DNA of 64,000 nt from Streptomyces scopuliridis RB72 (GTDB lineage: Bacteria; Actinomycetota; Actinomycetes; Streptomycetales; Streptomycetaceae): positions 124,001 to 188,000 of the forward strand of contig NZ_JOEI01000001.1 of assembly GCF_000718095.1 (NCBI RefSeq), given 5' to 3'. Under the pieces are notes generated by a model. The model searched no databases and had not been told where the DNA came from. It saw only the letters and a list, made by a program, of their open reading frames with translations. The position numbers were made by a program, and so were the translations under genes. Of the stretch, positions 1 to 8,676 are shown piece by piece. The first letter of the stretch is position 1. The number at the start of each line of letters is the position of its first letter.

Positions 1-921
1 CTGGGCAGCGCGGACGCGATCCTCCAGTCCCTCAACCTCGTCCATGACGAACAGCCGGACTACATAGCGGTGTTCGGCGCCGACCATGTGTACCGGATGG
101 ACCCCCGGCAGATGCTCGGACAGCACATCGAGAACGGCGCGGGCGTCACCGTCGCCGGCATCAGGGTGCCGCGCGCCGAGGCCTCGTCCTTCGGCGTCAT
201 CACCCCCGCCGCGGACGGCACGCAGGTGCAGGGCTTCCTGGAGAAACCGGCCGACCCGCCCGGTCTGCCGGGCGACCCCGAGCGGGTGTTCGCCTCGATG
301 GGCAACTATCTCTTCACCACGAAGGTCCTGGTCGACGCCCTGCACCGGGACGCCGAGGACGAGAACTCCGTACACGACATGGGCGGTTCGATCCTGCCGA
401 TGCTCACCGAGCGGGGCATGGCCCAGGTCTATGACTTCCAGGACAACCACGTACCGGGCGAATCACCGCGCGAGCACGGCTACTGGCGGGACGTGGGCAC
501 GCTCGACTCGTACTACGACGCCCATATGGACCTGATCTCGCACCACCCCGCCTTCGACCTCGACAACCGCCGCTGGCCCATCTACACCCACTCCGACCAA
601 CTCCCGCCCGCGCGCTTCGTGTCGGGCGGCATCGCGAGCGAGTCGATCGTCGGCCCCGGCTGCGTCATCCGAGGCCAGGTCACCCGCTCCGTGCTCTCCC
701 CGGGCGTGGTGGTGGCGGAGGGCGCGGTGGTGCAGGGCTGCGTGCTGCACGACAACGTACGGGTGGGACGCGGAGCGGTGGTGCGCGGCTCGATCCTCGA
801 CAAGAACGTGGACGTACCACCGGGCGCGACGATCGGCGTCAACCCGGGCCGCGACCGGGAGCTGTACACCGTCTCCAAGAACGGGATCATCGCACTGGGC
901 AAGGGACAGGTGGTCGCCTGA
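1..921 (+). CDS. glgC: Glucose-1-phosphate adenylyltransferase (ADP-glucose pyrophosphorylase), 5' end missing
   Basis: Makes ADP-glucose from glucose-1-phosphate and ATP, the first committed step of glycogen synthesis in the cytoplasm. The frame is open from base 1, so the N-terminal pyrophosphorylase loop lies outside the window; 306 codons are present against about 400 in the family. Visible landmarks are [11 protein letters not shown] (the metal/sugar-nucleotide binding stretch), the central GFLEKP motif, [19 protein letters not shown], and a C-terminal left-handed beta-helix with hexapeptide-like repeats ([34 protein letters not shown]) ending in [16 protein letters not shown]. The stop is followed 3 nt later by the end of a convergent membrane-protein gene. 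Identity is firm; only the 5' end is unseen. Confidence 0.95.
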   Translation: MGSADAILQSLNLVHDEQPDYIAVFGADHVYRMDPRQMLGQHIENGAGVTVAGIRVPRAEASSFGVITPAADGTQVQGFLEKPADPPGLPGDPERVFASMGNYLFTTKVLVDALHRDAEDENSVHDMGGSILPMLTERGMAQVYDFQDNHVPGESPREHGYWRDVGTLDSYYDAHMDLISHHPAFDLDNRRWPIYTHSDQLPPARFVSGGIASESIVGPGCVIRGQVTRSVLSPGVVVAEGAVVQGCVLHDNVRVGRGAVVRGSILDKNVDVPPGATIGVNPGRDRELYTVSKNGIIALGKGQVVA

Positions 922-924
922 CGC

Positions 925-2169
925 TCATGGCCGGACGCGGCTTCGGTCCCGTACCGGCGCCGCCGCCCCGGCGTAGGCAGGCTTCGGCCGGTCCGGTGTC
1001 AGCCGGCGGATGATCATGGGCGTCACGAGCATCACGACCAGCAGTCGCAGGCTCTGCACGGTCGACACCAGGGCGACATCCCCGTGGGAGGAGACCGCCG
1101 AGGCGAGGACCGCGTTGATCCCTCCGGGGGTCGTGGCGAGATAGGCGTCCATCAACGGAGTGCCCGTCGCCCTGGCGAAGATCCACGCCATCCCGGCGCA
1201 GCCGAGGCATACGGCTGTCATCCCGGCCAGGATCGACGGCAGCAGCCCCCGTACGCGTCGGAGCGCCTCACGGGTGAAGCGCACCCCGACGTCCATCCCC
1301 ACGAGGACGAAGACGACGTCCTGAAGCATCCCGGCGGGCGCGAAGGCCGGGATGACGCCGCTCATGGTGGCGACGAGGGCCGCCAGCATGGGCCCGATCA
1401 ACGCCGGTGTGGGAAGACGCAGCCGACGCCCGGCCCAGACGCCCGCCACCGAAACGGCGGCGAGCGCCAGCAGACCGGTCAGCTGGTCCGGCCCCGCGAC
1501 CGGATGGAACAGCCCGAGGCCCGGCCAGGACCCCGATCCGCCGCCCGCAGACCCCGACGACGAGGCGCTGGCCATCCAGTGGGCGAGCAGCGGCGCGGTC
1601 GTCGCGACCAGCCCCACGCGGAGGTACTGGTTGAAGGCGACGAGCCGGACATCGGCCTTGAGTTCGTCGGCGCAGGTCACGATCCCGGCCGAGCCGCCCG
1701 GCATCATGCCGAGGACCGCGCTCGGCCGGCTGATCCGCCCCTTGCGTGCGAGGAACCACGCGACGGCGACACTGAGTCCGATCGTGGCCGCCGTGACCGC
1801 GGTGAGCGGCAGCGCGGACGGCGCCGCCGACATCAGGGCGGACGGCGTCAGATGGCTGCCCATGAGCGCGCCCACCAGCGCCTGGGACGTCCGGTTCGCG
1901 GGCCCGGGAAGCCGGTCGCGGACCCGGCCCGACAGCGCGAGCACGGCGCCCACCAGCAAGGAGGCCAGGAGATACGGCGAGGGAACGCCCAGGGCGGAGC
2001 CCACGAGCCCGGCCGCGTAACCACCCGCGATGATCAGTGCCCAGCGCCGCGCGGACACGGAGCCGGGCGCTCGTACGCGGGTGACCTCTGGGGCGGGCTT
2101 CGGCGCGGGGGCACGCGGGAGTTCCCGCGTGCCCGCGCTCTCCCGCTCCCGCACGGACGTCGGAGCCAC
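925..2169 (-). CDS. AbrB-family (PF05145) integral membrane protein
   Basis: A hydrophobic protein of about 414 residues with roughly ten membrane segments, arranged as two halves each carrying the GxLxGS/GG helix pattern of the AbrB duplication family (old name putative ammonia monooxygenase/AbrB). It has no DNA-binding domain, so the regulator label sometimes given is misleading; a transport role is likely but the substrate is unknown. The MMPGGSAG and TTPGGINA motifs sit at equivalent places in the two halves, as expected from duplication. GTG at 2169 was chosen because GAAAGG lies 7 nt upstream; a GTG at 2238 in frame would add 23 Pro/Ser-rich residues without a clear ribosome site. It is divergent from a two-component system, with phased CTGAG repeats between them. 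Confidence 0.8.
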   Translation of the reverse strand: MAPTSVRERESAGTRELPRAPAPKPAPEVTRVRAPGSVSARRWALIIAGGYAAGLVGSALGVPSPYLLASLLVGAVLALSGRVRDRLPGPANRTSQALVGALMGSHLTPSALMSAAPSALPLTAVTAATIGLSVAVAWFLARKGRISRPSAVLGMMPGGSAGIVTCADELKADVRLVAFNQYLRVGLVATTAPLLAHWMASASSSGSAGGGSGSWPGLGLFHPVAGPDQLTGLLALAAVSVAGVWAGRRLRLPTPALIGPMLAALVATMSGVIPAFAPAGMLQDVVFVLVGMDVGVRFTREALRRVRGLLPSILAGMTAVCLGCAGMAWIFARATGTPLMDAYLATTPGGINAVLASAVSSHGDVALVSTVQSLRLLVVMLVTPMIIRRLTPDRPKPAYAGAAAPVRDRSRVRP

Positions 2170-2264
2170 AGTGCCGCCTTTCGCCGGGGGTGACAGGTCC
2201 CGCGGGCTGGGCACCCCACGGGACGTCGGAAGCTCCACTGTGCGGGGTCCGGCCTGTGCGGCCG

Positions 2265-2312
2265 CTGAGAGCGGCTGAGCGAACGCTGAGACGCCCCTGA
2301 GAGCACGCTGAG
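2265..2312 (+). promoter_or_regulatory. Five phased CTGAG direct repeats, probable response-regulator binding array
   Basis: CTGAG occurs at 2265, 2275, 2286, 2297 and 2308, a spacing of 10, 11, 11 and 11 bp. OmpR/PhoB-type regulators commonly bind direct repeats at one-helical-turn spacing, and an OmpR-type gene starts just downstream, so autoregulation is the simplest reading. The array also lies upstream of the divergent AbrB-type gene. Confidence 0.6.
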
Positions 2313-2356
2313 AGCGCGGCGGCCGACCAGGAGAAAGGGCCGCTGGCCTCGGAATT

Positions 2357-2373
2357 CCCTACACTCGGTAGGG
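2357..2373 (+). promoter_or_regulatory. Promoter -10 (TACACT) inside a 6+5+6 palindrome
   Basis: CCCTAC (2357-2362) and GTAGGG (2368-2373) form a perfect inverted repeat with a 5-nt spacer. The spacer and left arm contain TACACT (2360-2365), a good -10 for the two-component operon. A protein bound here would block the promoter. Confidence 0.45.
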
Positions 2374-2424
2374 GTGATCAGCACTCCGGCTGACCCCCGC
2401 CGATCGGTGCACGAGGAGATCCGG

Positions 2425-3102
2425 GTGCGGGTACTGGTGGTCGAGGACGAACCGCACATCGCCGCCGCGGTCGAGCGAGGGCTGCGCGCCGAGGGCTTCG
2501 GTGTGGACACCGCCGAGGACGGCGAGAAGGGGCTGCTCCTCGCACGGCGCAACGAGTACGCGGTGATCGTGCTGGACCTCATGCTGCCCGGACGCAACGG
2601 TTACGACGTCTGCCGCACGCTGCGCGCCTCCGACGTCATGACGCCCGTACTGATCCTGACGGCCAAGGACGGCGAGTACGACGAGGCCGACGCGCTCGAC
2701 CTGGGCGCCGACGACTATCTGACCAAGCCCTTCTCGTTCGTGGTGCTGCTGGCCCGCATCCGCGCGCTGCTGCGCCGCGGCGCCCCCCAACGCCCCGCCG
2801 TGCTGACCGCCGGTGACCTGTGGCTCGACCCCGGTGCCCATCGCTGCGGCCGCGGTGAAAGCCTTCTCGAACTCACTCCGCGCGAGTTCGCCCTGCTGGA
2901 GTATCTGCTGCGGCACCCCGACACGGTCGTGAGCAAGACCGAACTCCTCGCCGAGGTCTGGGACGCCTGGTTCGAGGGCGACCCGAACATCGTCGAGGTC
3001 TACGTCGGTTATCTGCGACGCAAGATCGACACCCCCTTCGGCCGCGCCGCCATCGAGACCGTGCGAGGCGTCGGCTACCGGCTGGACGGGAAGGGCGGCT
3101 GA
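2425..3102 (+). CDS. OmpR-family response regulator
   Basis: A 225-residue DNA-binding response regulator. The receiver domain (about 1-115) shows VEDEPHIA with the acidic pair, the phospho-acceptor Asp51 in VLDLMLPG and the conserved Lys in LTKPFSF. A winged-helix Trans_reg_C domain (about 130-222) follows, with ELTPREFALLEYLLRHP and VEVYVGYLRRKID. GTG 2425 was chosen because GAGGAG (2413-2418) lies 6 nt upstream and translation from here starts at the receiver strand (VRVLVVEDE); a GTG at 2374 in frame would add 17 residues with no family match. The stop abuts the kinase ATG (TGAATG), so the two are co-transcribed and probably translationally coupled. Confidence 0.93.
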   Translation: MRVLVVEDEPHIAAAVERGLRAEGFGVDTAEDGEKGLLLARRNEYAVIVLDLMLPGRNGYDVCRTLRASDVMTPVLILTAKDGEYDEADALDLGADDYLTKPFSFVVLLARIRALLRRGAPQRPAVLTAGDLWLDPGAHRCGRGESLLELTPREFALLEYLLRHPDTVVSKTELLAEVWDAWFEGDPNIVEVYVGYLRRKIDTPFGRAAIETVRGVGYRLDGKGG

Positions 3103-4557
3103 ATGCCTCCGCGCCGGCTCCGCCTCCGCGTGCGCACGCGGTCCGCCCGATGGCCCCGGCTCACGAGACGACTGACCCTGCGTTCCCGGGTGACCCTCTG
3201 GGCCACCTCGATCGTCGCCGCGGCGACGATCCTGGCCGGCGTCGGTCTGCTGCTCGGGCTGAGACACTCCACCTGGCGGGATCTGGATGACATCGCCGCC
3301 CAGCGTGTCTCGTACGTGTCCTCCCTGGTCGAGCACGGCCAACTGCGCGGTCTCATCCCCTCGACCGGCGGGGAGGCGGACGTGGTGCAGGTAATCGACG
3401 CCTCGGGACACGTGCTGGCGAGCTCGGACTCCGAAGTCCGGCCCGGAAGCCGCAGCGGCTTCCCGCATCCGCTGCCCCCGGGGCTCCTCGACGGTCGTCC
3501 CATGACGCTGCACAACCTGGCGGGAATCGGCGACGGAGGCGACTTCCGCGTCAGAGCGCAGCCGGTCCAGGTGGACGGACGCCCCGCCACGATCGTCGCG
3601 GCCGTATCCCTGGCCCAGCCGGAGCGCACGCTCTCCAGCCTCCTCACCGCGCTCGCCATCGGCATTCCGGTGCTGATCGCCCTGGTCGCCTGGACGATCT
3701 CCGTCACGACCCGGCGCACCCTGCGCCCCGTCGAGACGCTGCGCCGCCAGGCCACCGACATCAGCGCGACCGATCTGCACCGCCGCCTGGACCTGCCCGC
3801 CTCCCAGGACGAGATCCACGCCCTGGCGGTCACCCTCAACGACATGCTCGCCAGGCTCGACGCGGCCTCCGCCGCGCAGAGCCGCTTCGTCGCCGACGCC
3901 GCCCATGAACTGCGCAGCCCCCTCACCGCGATCCGCGCCCAACTGGAGGTGCTGGCCGGCTACCCCGATCCGGAGCGCGACCCCCTGGTGGCGGCGGCGC
4001 TGCTGGAGGACACCGAGCGGCTGAACGATCTTGTCGAAGACCTGCTGGCGCTGGCCAGAAGCGAGGATCCCGCACCGCGGAGACCGCACACCGTCGTCGA
4101 CCTGGACGAAGTGGTCCTCGCCGAGGTCCGTCGGCAGCACGGCCTGACCGACACCGGCATCGACGCCCGCGGGGTCTCGGCAGGCCGTGTACGGGGGGAC
4201 GCCGAGGCGCTGCGCCGCGTCGTACGCAACCTTCTCGACAACGCCCGCCGCCACGCCGCTCACCAGGTGCGGGTCACCCTCACCGAACGCGGCGGCACTG
4301 TCGAACTGACCGTCAGCGACGACGGGGCGGGCATCCCGCCCGCAGACCGCGCCCGGGTCTTCGAACGCTTCACCCGCCTCGACGAGGCCCGCTCCCGCGA
4401 GGCGGGCGGCTCGGGCCTCGGCCTCGCCATCGTGGGCAGGATCGTCACCACCCACGGCGGCACGGTCCATGCCGACGAGGACCCCTCACCCGAAGACGGC
4501 GGCCTCGGCGGTGCCCGCCTGGTGATCCGTCTGCCCTCCGCGGACCAGCCGGACTGA
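3103..4557 (+). CDS. Membrane sensor histidine kinase, partner of the upstream regulator
   Basis: A 484-residue HAMP-type kinase. An Arg-rich N-terminus is followed by membrane helix 1 (about 35-57), an extracytoplasmic sensor loop of about 110 residues, helix 2 (about 178-200, ALAIGIPVLIALVAWTI), HAMP, then HisKA with His268 in DAAHELRSPLTAIRAQLE. The catalytic domain has the N box LLDNARRHA, the G1 box SDDGAGIPP, the F box ERFTRLDEA and the G2 box GGSGLGLAIV. It should autophosphorylate at His268 and transfer phosphate to Asp51 of the neighbouring regulator. The signal is unknown; proximity to the AbrB-type membrane protein suggests an envelope or transport-related cue. Confidence 0.93.
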   Translation: MPPRRLRLRVRTRSARWPRLTRRLTLRSRVTLWATSIVAAATILAGVGLLLGLRHSTWRDLDDIAAQRVSYVSSLVEHGQLRGLIPSTGGEADVVQVIDASGHVLASSDSEVRPGSRSGFPHPLPPGLLDGRPMTLHNLAGIGDGGDFRVRAQPVQVDGRPATIVAAVSLAQPERTLSSLLTALAIGIPVLIALVAWTISVTTRRTLRPVETLRRQATDISATDLHRRLDLPASQDEIHALAVTLNDMLARLDAASAAQSRFVADAAHELRSPLTAIRAQLEVLAGYPDPERDPLVAAALLEDTERLNDLVEDLLALARSEDPAPRRPHTVVDLDEVVLAEVRRQHGLTDTGIDARGVSAGRVRGDAEALRRVVRNLLDNARRHAAHQVRVTLTERGGTVELTVSDDGAGIPPADRARVFERFTRLDEARSREAGGSGLGLAIVGRIVTTHGGTVHADEDPSPEDGGLGGARLVIRLPSADQPD

Positions 4558-4621
4558 CGGCCGAACGCGCTCGACGGTCGCGGGTCCGGGAACTTCCGGC
4601 GCCGGGCCGACGGTGCCGCGG

Positions 4622-5701
4622 TCACCCGCTGCCGACCGTGCTCTCCCGCTCCACCAGCCGGAAATCGGCGCGGAGTTCACGGGCGCGTGTGGCTCCGGGG
4701 GTGCCGGCGGGGGTGCCGGCCCCGCCGGTAGCCTCCTGGCCGTCCGTGGGGCCCGGCGTTCCGTGCAGCCGCTCCACCACCGACTGCACGGCGAGGCGGG
4801 CGATGGTCTGCTTGTCGGGCGAGATCGTGGTCAGCGTCACCGCGCCGTAGCGGCCCTCGGTGATGTCGTCGAAGCCCACCACCGCGACATCCTCGGGAAC
4901 CCGCAGCCCGCGCTCCGACAGCACCCGCATCGCGCCGACGGCGATCAGGTCGTTGTACGCGAAGACCGCGTCCGGCAGTACCCCGGAGTCCAGCAGCCGT
5001 GCCATCGCCGCGGCGCCGTCCGGGTGGTCCCAGCCGCCCGTCGGCGCGATCATCGAGTCCGGCGCGGGCAGCCCGGCCTCGGTCAACTCCGCGCGCCAGC
5101 CGCGCAGTCGCAGATGCGAGGGCTCATTGACCCGGTCGGTCCGCGCGCCCAGAAAGGCGATCCTCGAACGGCCCACGGCGAGCAGATGCCGTATCGCGGA
5201 CCTGGCCGCCGCGACATTGTCGATCGCGATGTGGTCGTACGGCAGGTCGTACTCCCGCTCGCCGAGCAGTACGAGCGGCGCGTCGTGGTCGCGGCCGAGC
5301 AGGTCCTCCCGTTCCAGCTCGATGGGGCTCAGGATCAGCCCGTCGATGACCCGCGCCCGGAAGCCCTGGCTGACCAGGATCTCCTGTTCCCGGCGGCCCC
5401 CGGTGTGGTCGAGCAGCACGGTGTACTCGTGCTCGGCGGCCACATCGATGACCGCGCCCGCCAGTTCGGCGAAGTACGGGTTGCCCAGCTCGGGCACCGC
5501 GAGCGCGAGGATGCCCGTACGGCCCTTGCGCAGATGGCGGGCCGTCAGATTCGGCCGGTAGCCCAGCTCGTCGATCGCCCGCTGCACCTTCGCCCGCATC
5601 GCCGGGGTGACATGACGGTAGTTGTTGACCACATTCGAGACGGTCTTGATGGAGACGCCCGCTCGTTCCGCGACGTCCTTGAGGCTGACGGACACCCGCA
5701 C
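4622..5701 (-). CDS. LacI-family transcriptional repressor
   Basis: About 359 residues. The N-terminal LacI helix-turn-helix reads [22 protein letters not shown] and the hinge helix [15 protein letters not shown]; a periplasmic-binding-protein-like effector domain follows (about 65-330), with typical GFDDI and [10 protein letters not shown] motifs. Two GTG starts are possible, 5701 and 5695, both downstream of GGAGG; 5701 gives a 4-nt and 5695 a 10-nt spacing. It is divergent from the secreted GH2 glycosidase, and the gap holds several dyads, so it very probably represses that gene and itself until a sugar inducer appears. Confidence 0.92.
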   Translation of the reverse strand: MRVSVSLKDVAERAGVSIKTVSNVVNNYRHVTPAMRAKVQRAIDELGYRPNLTARHLRKGRTGILALAVPELGNPYFAELAGAVIDVAAEHEYTVLLDHTGGRREQEILVSQGFRARVIDGLILSPIELEREDLLGRDHDAPLVLLGEREYDLPYDHIAIDNVAAARSAIRHLLAVGRSRIAFLGARTDRVNEPSHLRLRGWRAELTEAGLPAPDSMIAPTGGWDHPDGAAAMARLLDSGVLPDAVFAYNDLIAVGAMRVLSERGLRVPEDVAVVGFDDITEGRYGAVTLTTISPDKQTIARLAVQSVVERLHGTPGPTDGQEATGGAGTPAGTPGATRARELRADFRLVERESTVGSG

Positions 5702-5777
5702 TTCCCCTCCGGGGCGGGCCCGCGGGCTCGCCCCGTGTCCTGTTCGTACATCGATGCACATAGCGCCGGCCCGGGCT

Positions 5778-5796
5778 CTGTCCTGACTCTGGACAG
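5778..5796 (+). promoter_or_regulatory. Inverted repeat in the lacI-type/GH2 intergenic region
   Basis: CTGTCC (5778-5783) and GGACAG (5791-5796) are perfect inverted arms with a 7-nt spacer. It is one of three dyads in this divergent promoter region. Confidence 0.35.
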
Positions 5797-5801
5797 CGGG
5801 C

Positions 5802-5834
5802 GGAACGGCATGTTGTCATGCCAACTGCCGTTCC
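5802..5834 (+). promoter_or_regulatory. Nested dyads, candidate LacI-family operator
   Basis: An inner palindrome GGCATG-TTGT-CATGCC (5807-5822) overlaps a wider inverted repeat, GGAACGGC (5802-5809) with GCCGTTCC (5827-5834). The site lies about midway between the divergent regulator and the glycosidase. Confidence 0.4.
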
Positions 5835-5837
5835 TTC

Positions 5838-5845
5838 CAACGTTG
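5838..5845 (+). promoter_or_regulatory. CAACGTTG palindrome, LacI-like operator core
   Basis: A perfect 8-bp palindrome with the central CG step common in LacI/GalR operators, 47 nt upstream of the glycosidase start. Confidence 0.35.
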
Positions 5846-5892
5846 TACAGACTGTCGCAACGAGCCGCCACCCTCAGCTACAAGGAGGACAT

Positions 5893-8478
5893 GTGCGCAT
5901 CCGAAGAAAACTGGCCCTCTTGCTCGCCGCCGTTCTGGGCTTCGCGGGACTCACCGCGGTCCCGGCGGCCTCCGCCGCGGACGACACGGCCGAGGCCCAT
6001 GGGCTCAAGGGCGAGTACTACACCCACTCCGCCCCCGGAGCCTTCGACTTCCATGAACTCAAGGCCACCGGGTTCGACCCGTCCATCGACTTCGCCAATT
6101 TGGAACCGCGGCTGACGGCTGCCACCGGGCAGGCCGACGATGTCAGCGTGCGCTGGACCGGGAAGATCGTTCCGGCCACCACCGGCGCGCACACCTTCTC
6201 GATGATCGGCGACAACGGATTCCGGCTCTGGATCGACGGCCGGATCGCCATCGACCACTGGGTCGACGACTGGGACAAGGAGCAGACCTCCCCCTCCGTC
6301 GACCTCACCGCGGACCGCGCCTACGACATCAAGGTCGAGTACTTCGAGCACCACGGAGGCTCCAGCCTCCGTCTGAGGTGGACCGAGCCCGGCGGCAGCA
6401 AGCGGCCGGTGCCCCAGTCCGCGTTCCGGCTGCCCGACGGCTTCGCGTACGACGGCGCCACCGCCGCCACCGTACTGCCGGACGGCCGCACGCTGCGCCT
6501 CGACTTCGTCCAGAAGCTCGCCGCCCCGCCCGCCGGCCTCGCCTCCCATCTCAGCGCGGTCATCGGCGGCGCCGCATGGCCGCTGGGGAGCGTGAAGCGC
6601 GACCCCGAGGACGCCAGACGGCTGCTGGTCACCCTGAAGGAACCGGTCGTCGGCAAGGGCGGCTCGGCCGATCTGCGCTACGACGGCGCCGGCGGCCTCA
6701 CCGCCCAGCAGGGCAAGCCCGTCGCGGCCTTCTGGAGCAGCGGGCCCAACACCTCGGAGTACGACCTCTCCACCCCCTGGGCCAAGGACGTACGCCCCGG
6801 GAACGCGCACCCCGAGTACCCCCGGCCGCAGCTGACCCGCGACGCCTGGCAGAACCTCAACGGACAGTGGCAGTTCGCCGCCGCCGAGAAGGGCGAGCGC
6901 CCGCCGGTCGGCACCACACTGCGCGAGCGGATCCTCGTCCCGTACCCCGTGGAGTCGCAGCTCTCCGGGATCGAACGGCACGAGGACCGGATGTGGTACC
7001 GCCGCACCTTCACCGTGCCGCCGAACTGGCGGATAGGCCAGGACAAGCGGCTGAACCTCAACTTCGACGCCGTCGACTGGCAGGCCGAGGTCTACGTCAA
7101 CGGCGTCAAGGTGACCGAGCACAAGGGCGGTTACGACCGGTTCAGCGCCGATGTCACCGACGCCCTCAAGCCCGGCCGCACCCAGGAACTGATCGTCGGC
7201 GTCTATGACCCGACCGACGCCGCGGACGGCGAGAACCCGCCCATCGGCAAGCAGCGCCTGGACCCGAGCGGCATCTGGTACACCCCCTCGTCCGGTATCT
7301 GGCAGACCGTCTGGATGGAACCGGTCGCCGCCGACCATGTCGGCTCGCTCAAGCTCACCCCCGATGTCGCGGGCGAGAAGCTCGCCGTCGAGGTGCGCGG
7401 GATCCGGGACGGTGTGCCGGTCACGGCCACCGCGTACGACGGCAAGCGCAAGGTCGGCACGGTCACCGGCCGCACCGGAAGCGCGCTGAGCGTGCCGGTC
7501 CGCGACCCGCGCCTGTGGTCGCCGGACGATCCCCATCTCTACCGGCTGGAGGTGACGGCCGGTAAGGACAAGGTCGGCAGCTACTTCGGGATGCGCTCCC
7601 TCACGGTCGAGAAGGTCGACGGTGTGCCGCGTACGGTGCTCAACGGCAAGCCGACCTTCCTGATGGCCACACTCGACCAGGGCTTCTGGCCCGACGGGCT
7701 GCACACCGCGCCGACCGACGAGGCGCTCGCGTACGACCTCAAGTCACACAAGAAGCTCGGGTTCAACTCCGTACGCAAACACATCAAGGTCGAGCCCGAC
7801 CGGTGGTTCTACTGGGCGGACCGGCTCGGACTGCTGGTCTGGCAGGACATGCCGGCGATGAACACCATCACACCGAACGCCGCGTCCCGTGCCCAGTACG
7901 AGCACGAGATGAAGAAGATGATCGACCAGCACAGCAGCAGCCCGTCGGTGGTCATGTGGGTCACCTTCAACGAGGGCTGGGGCCAGTACGACCAGGCGCG
8001 GATCGCCGACCAGGCCAAGGCGTGGGACCCGAGCCGGCTGGTCAACAACATGAGCGGGGTCAACTGCTGCGGCGCGGTCGACGGCGGCAATGGCGACATC
8101 GCCGACGCCCACGGCTATCCGAGCCCGCAACTGCCCGCGCCGGACGGGAAACGGGCGCTGGTCAGCGGGGAGTACGGCGGACTGGGGCTCGCGGTGCCCG
8201 GCCACGCCTGGCCGGTGCAGCACACGTATGTGGGCGTCGACCAGGCCGCGTACACCGATGAGTATCTGGCCCAGCTCGGCAATGTCCGCAAGCTCGCCTG
8301 CCAGGGGAGCAATGGCGCGGTCTACACCCAGATCACCGATGTGGAGGGCGAGCTGAACGGACTGCTCACCTACGACCGCAAGGTGATGAAGCCCGATGTC
8401 AAGCGGCTCAAGGCGGCGCACGAGGCGCTGATCCGTGACGCCTCCGACCCGGCGTCGATGGAGTGCGCCACCTCCTGA
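5893..8478 (+). CDS. Secreted PA14-containing glycoside hydrolase family 2 enzyme
   Basis: An 861-residue exported enzyme. GTG 5893 follows AAGGAGG (5882-5888) and opens a signal peptide (VRIRRKLALLL ... PAASA, cleavage near 28). A PA14 carbohydrate-binding domain spans about 37-170 (GLKGEYYT, GDNGFRLWIDG). Then come a family-specific linker, the GH2 sugar-binding jelly roll (WYRRTFTVP), an immunoglobulin-like domain and a TIM barrel. Glu694 in VTFNEGW is the expected acid/base and Glu760 in SGEYGG the candidate nucleophile. GH2 includes beta-galactosidases, glucuronidases and mannosidases; the substrate cannot be assigned here. It is divergent from the LacI regulator, consistent with substrate induction. 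A strong hairpin follows the stop. Confidence 0.88.
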   Translation: MRIRRKLALLLAAVLGFAGLTAVPAASAADDTAEAHGLKGEYYTHSAPGAFDFHELKATGFDPSIDFANLEPRLTAATGQADDVSVRWTGKIVPATTGAHTFSMIGDNGFRLWIDGRIAIDHWVDDWDKEQTSPSVDLTADRAYDIKVEYFEHHGGSSLRLRWTEPGGSKRPVPQSAFRLPDGFAYDGATAATVLPDGRTLRLDFVQKLAAPPAGLASHLSAVIGGAAWPLGSVKRDPEDARRLLVTLKEPVVGKGGSADLRYDGAGGLTAQQGKPVAAFWSSGPNTSEYDLSTPWAKDVRPGNAHPEYPRPQLTRDAWQNLNGQWQFAAAEKGERPPVGTTLRERILVPYPVESQLSGIERHEDRMWYRRTFTVPPNWRIGQDKRLNLNFDAVDWQAEVYVNGVKVTEHKGGYDRFSADVTDALKPGRTQELIVGVYDPTDAADGENPPIGKQRLDPSGIWYTPSSGIWQTVWMEPVAADHVGSLKLTPDVAGEKLAVEVRGIRDGVPVTATAYDGKRKVGTVTGRTGSALSVPVRDPRLWSPDDPHLYRLEVTAGKDKVGSYFGMRSLTVEKVDGVPRTVLNGKPTFLMATLDQGFWPDGLHTAPTDEALAYDLKSHKKLGFNSVRKHIKVEPDRWFYWADRLGLLVWQDMPAMNTITPNAASRAQYEHEMKKMIDQHSSSPSVVMWVTFNEGWGQYDQARIADQAKAWDPSRLVNNMSGVNCCGAVDGGNGDIADAHGYPSPQLPAPDGKRALVSGEYGGLGLAVPGHAWPVQHTYVGVDQAAYTDEYLAQLGNVRKLACQGSNGAVYTQITDVEGELNGLLTYDRKVMKPDVKRLKAAHEALIRDASDPASMECATS

Positions 8479-8489
8479 TCCGCCCCTGA

Positions 8490-8522
8490 CCCCGGTCCGC
8501 CCGCACTCCGGGCGGGCCGGGG
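8490..8522 (+). terminator. GC-rich hairpin terminator after the GH2 gene
   Basis: CCCCGGTCCGCCCG (8490-8503) pairs with CGGGCGGGCCGGGG (8509-8522) across a CACTC loop, 13 of 14 Watson-Crick plus one wobble. No U-tract follows, which is usual for Streptomyces terminators. Confidence 0.65.
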
Positions 8523-8676
8523 CTCACGCACGCCGGGCCCCATGAGCGCCGGCCCTTATGAACACCGTGTGACCCCGGGAATAGGCTGGCCGGTGATCCA
8601 CCTTGAATCTGCTGTTGCCGAATCCGCCGTGGGCGGGGGCGGCAGCGGAAACCACCGGCCAGAGCGAGGAGCGCCC

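Noticed and set aside
5905..6115. Plus-strand frame beginning at ATG 5891, overlapping the GH2 start
   Set aside because: ATG 5891 is closer to the ribosome site but reads MCASEENWPS without homology; GTG 5893 opens a clear signal peptide.
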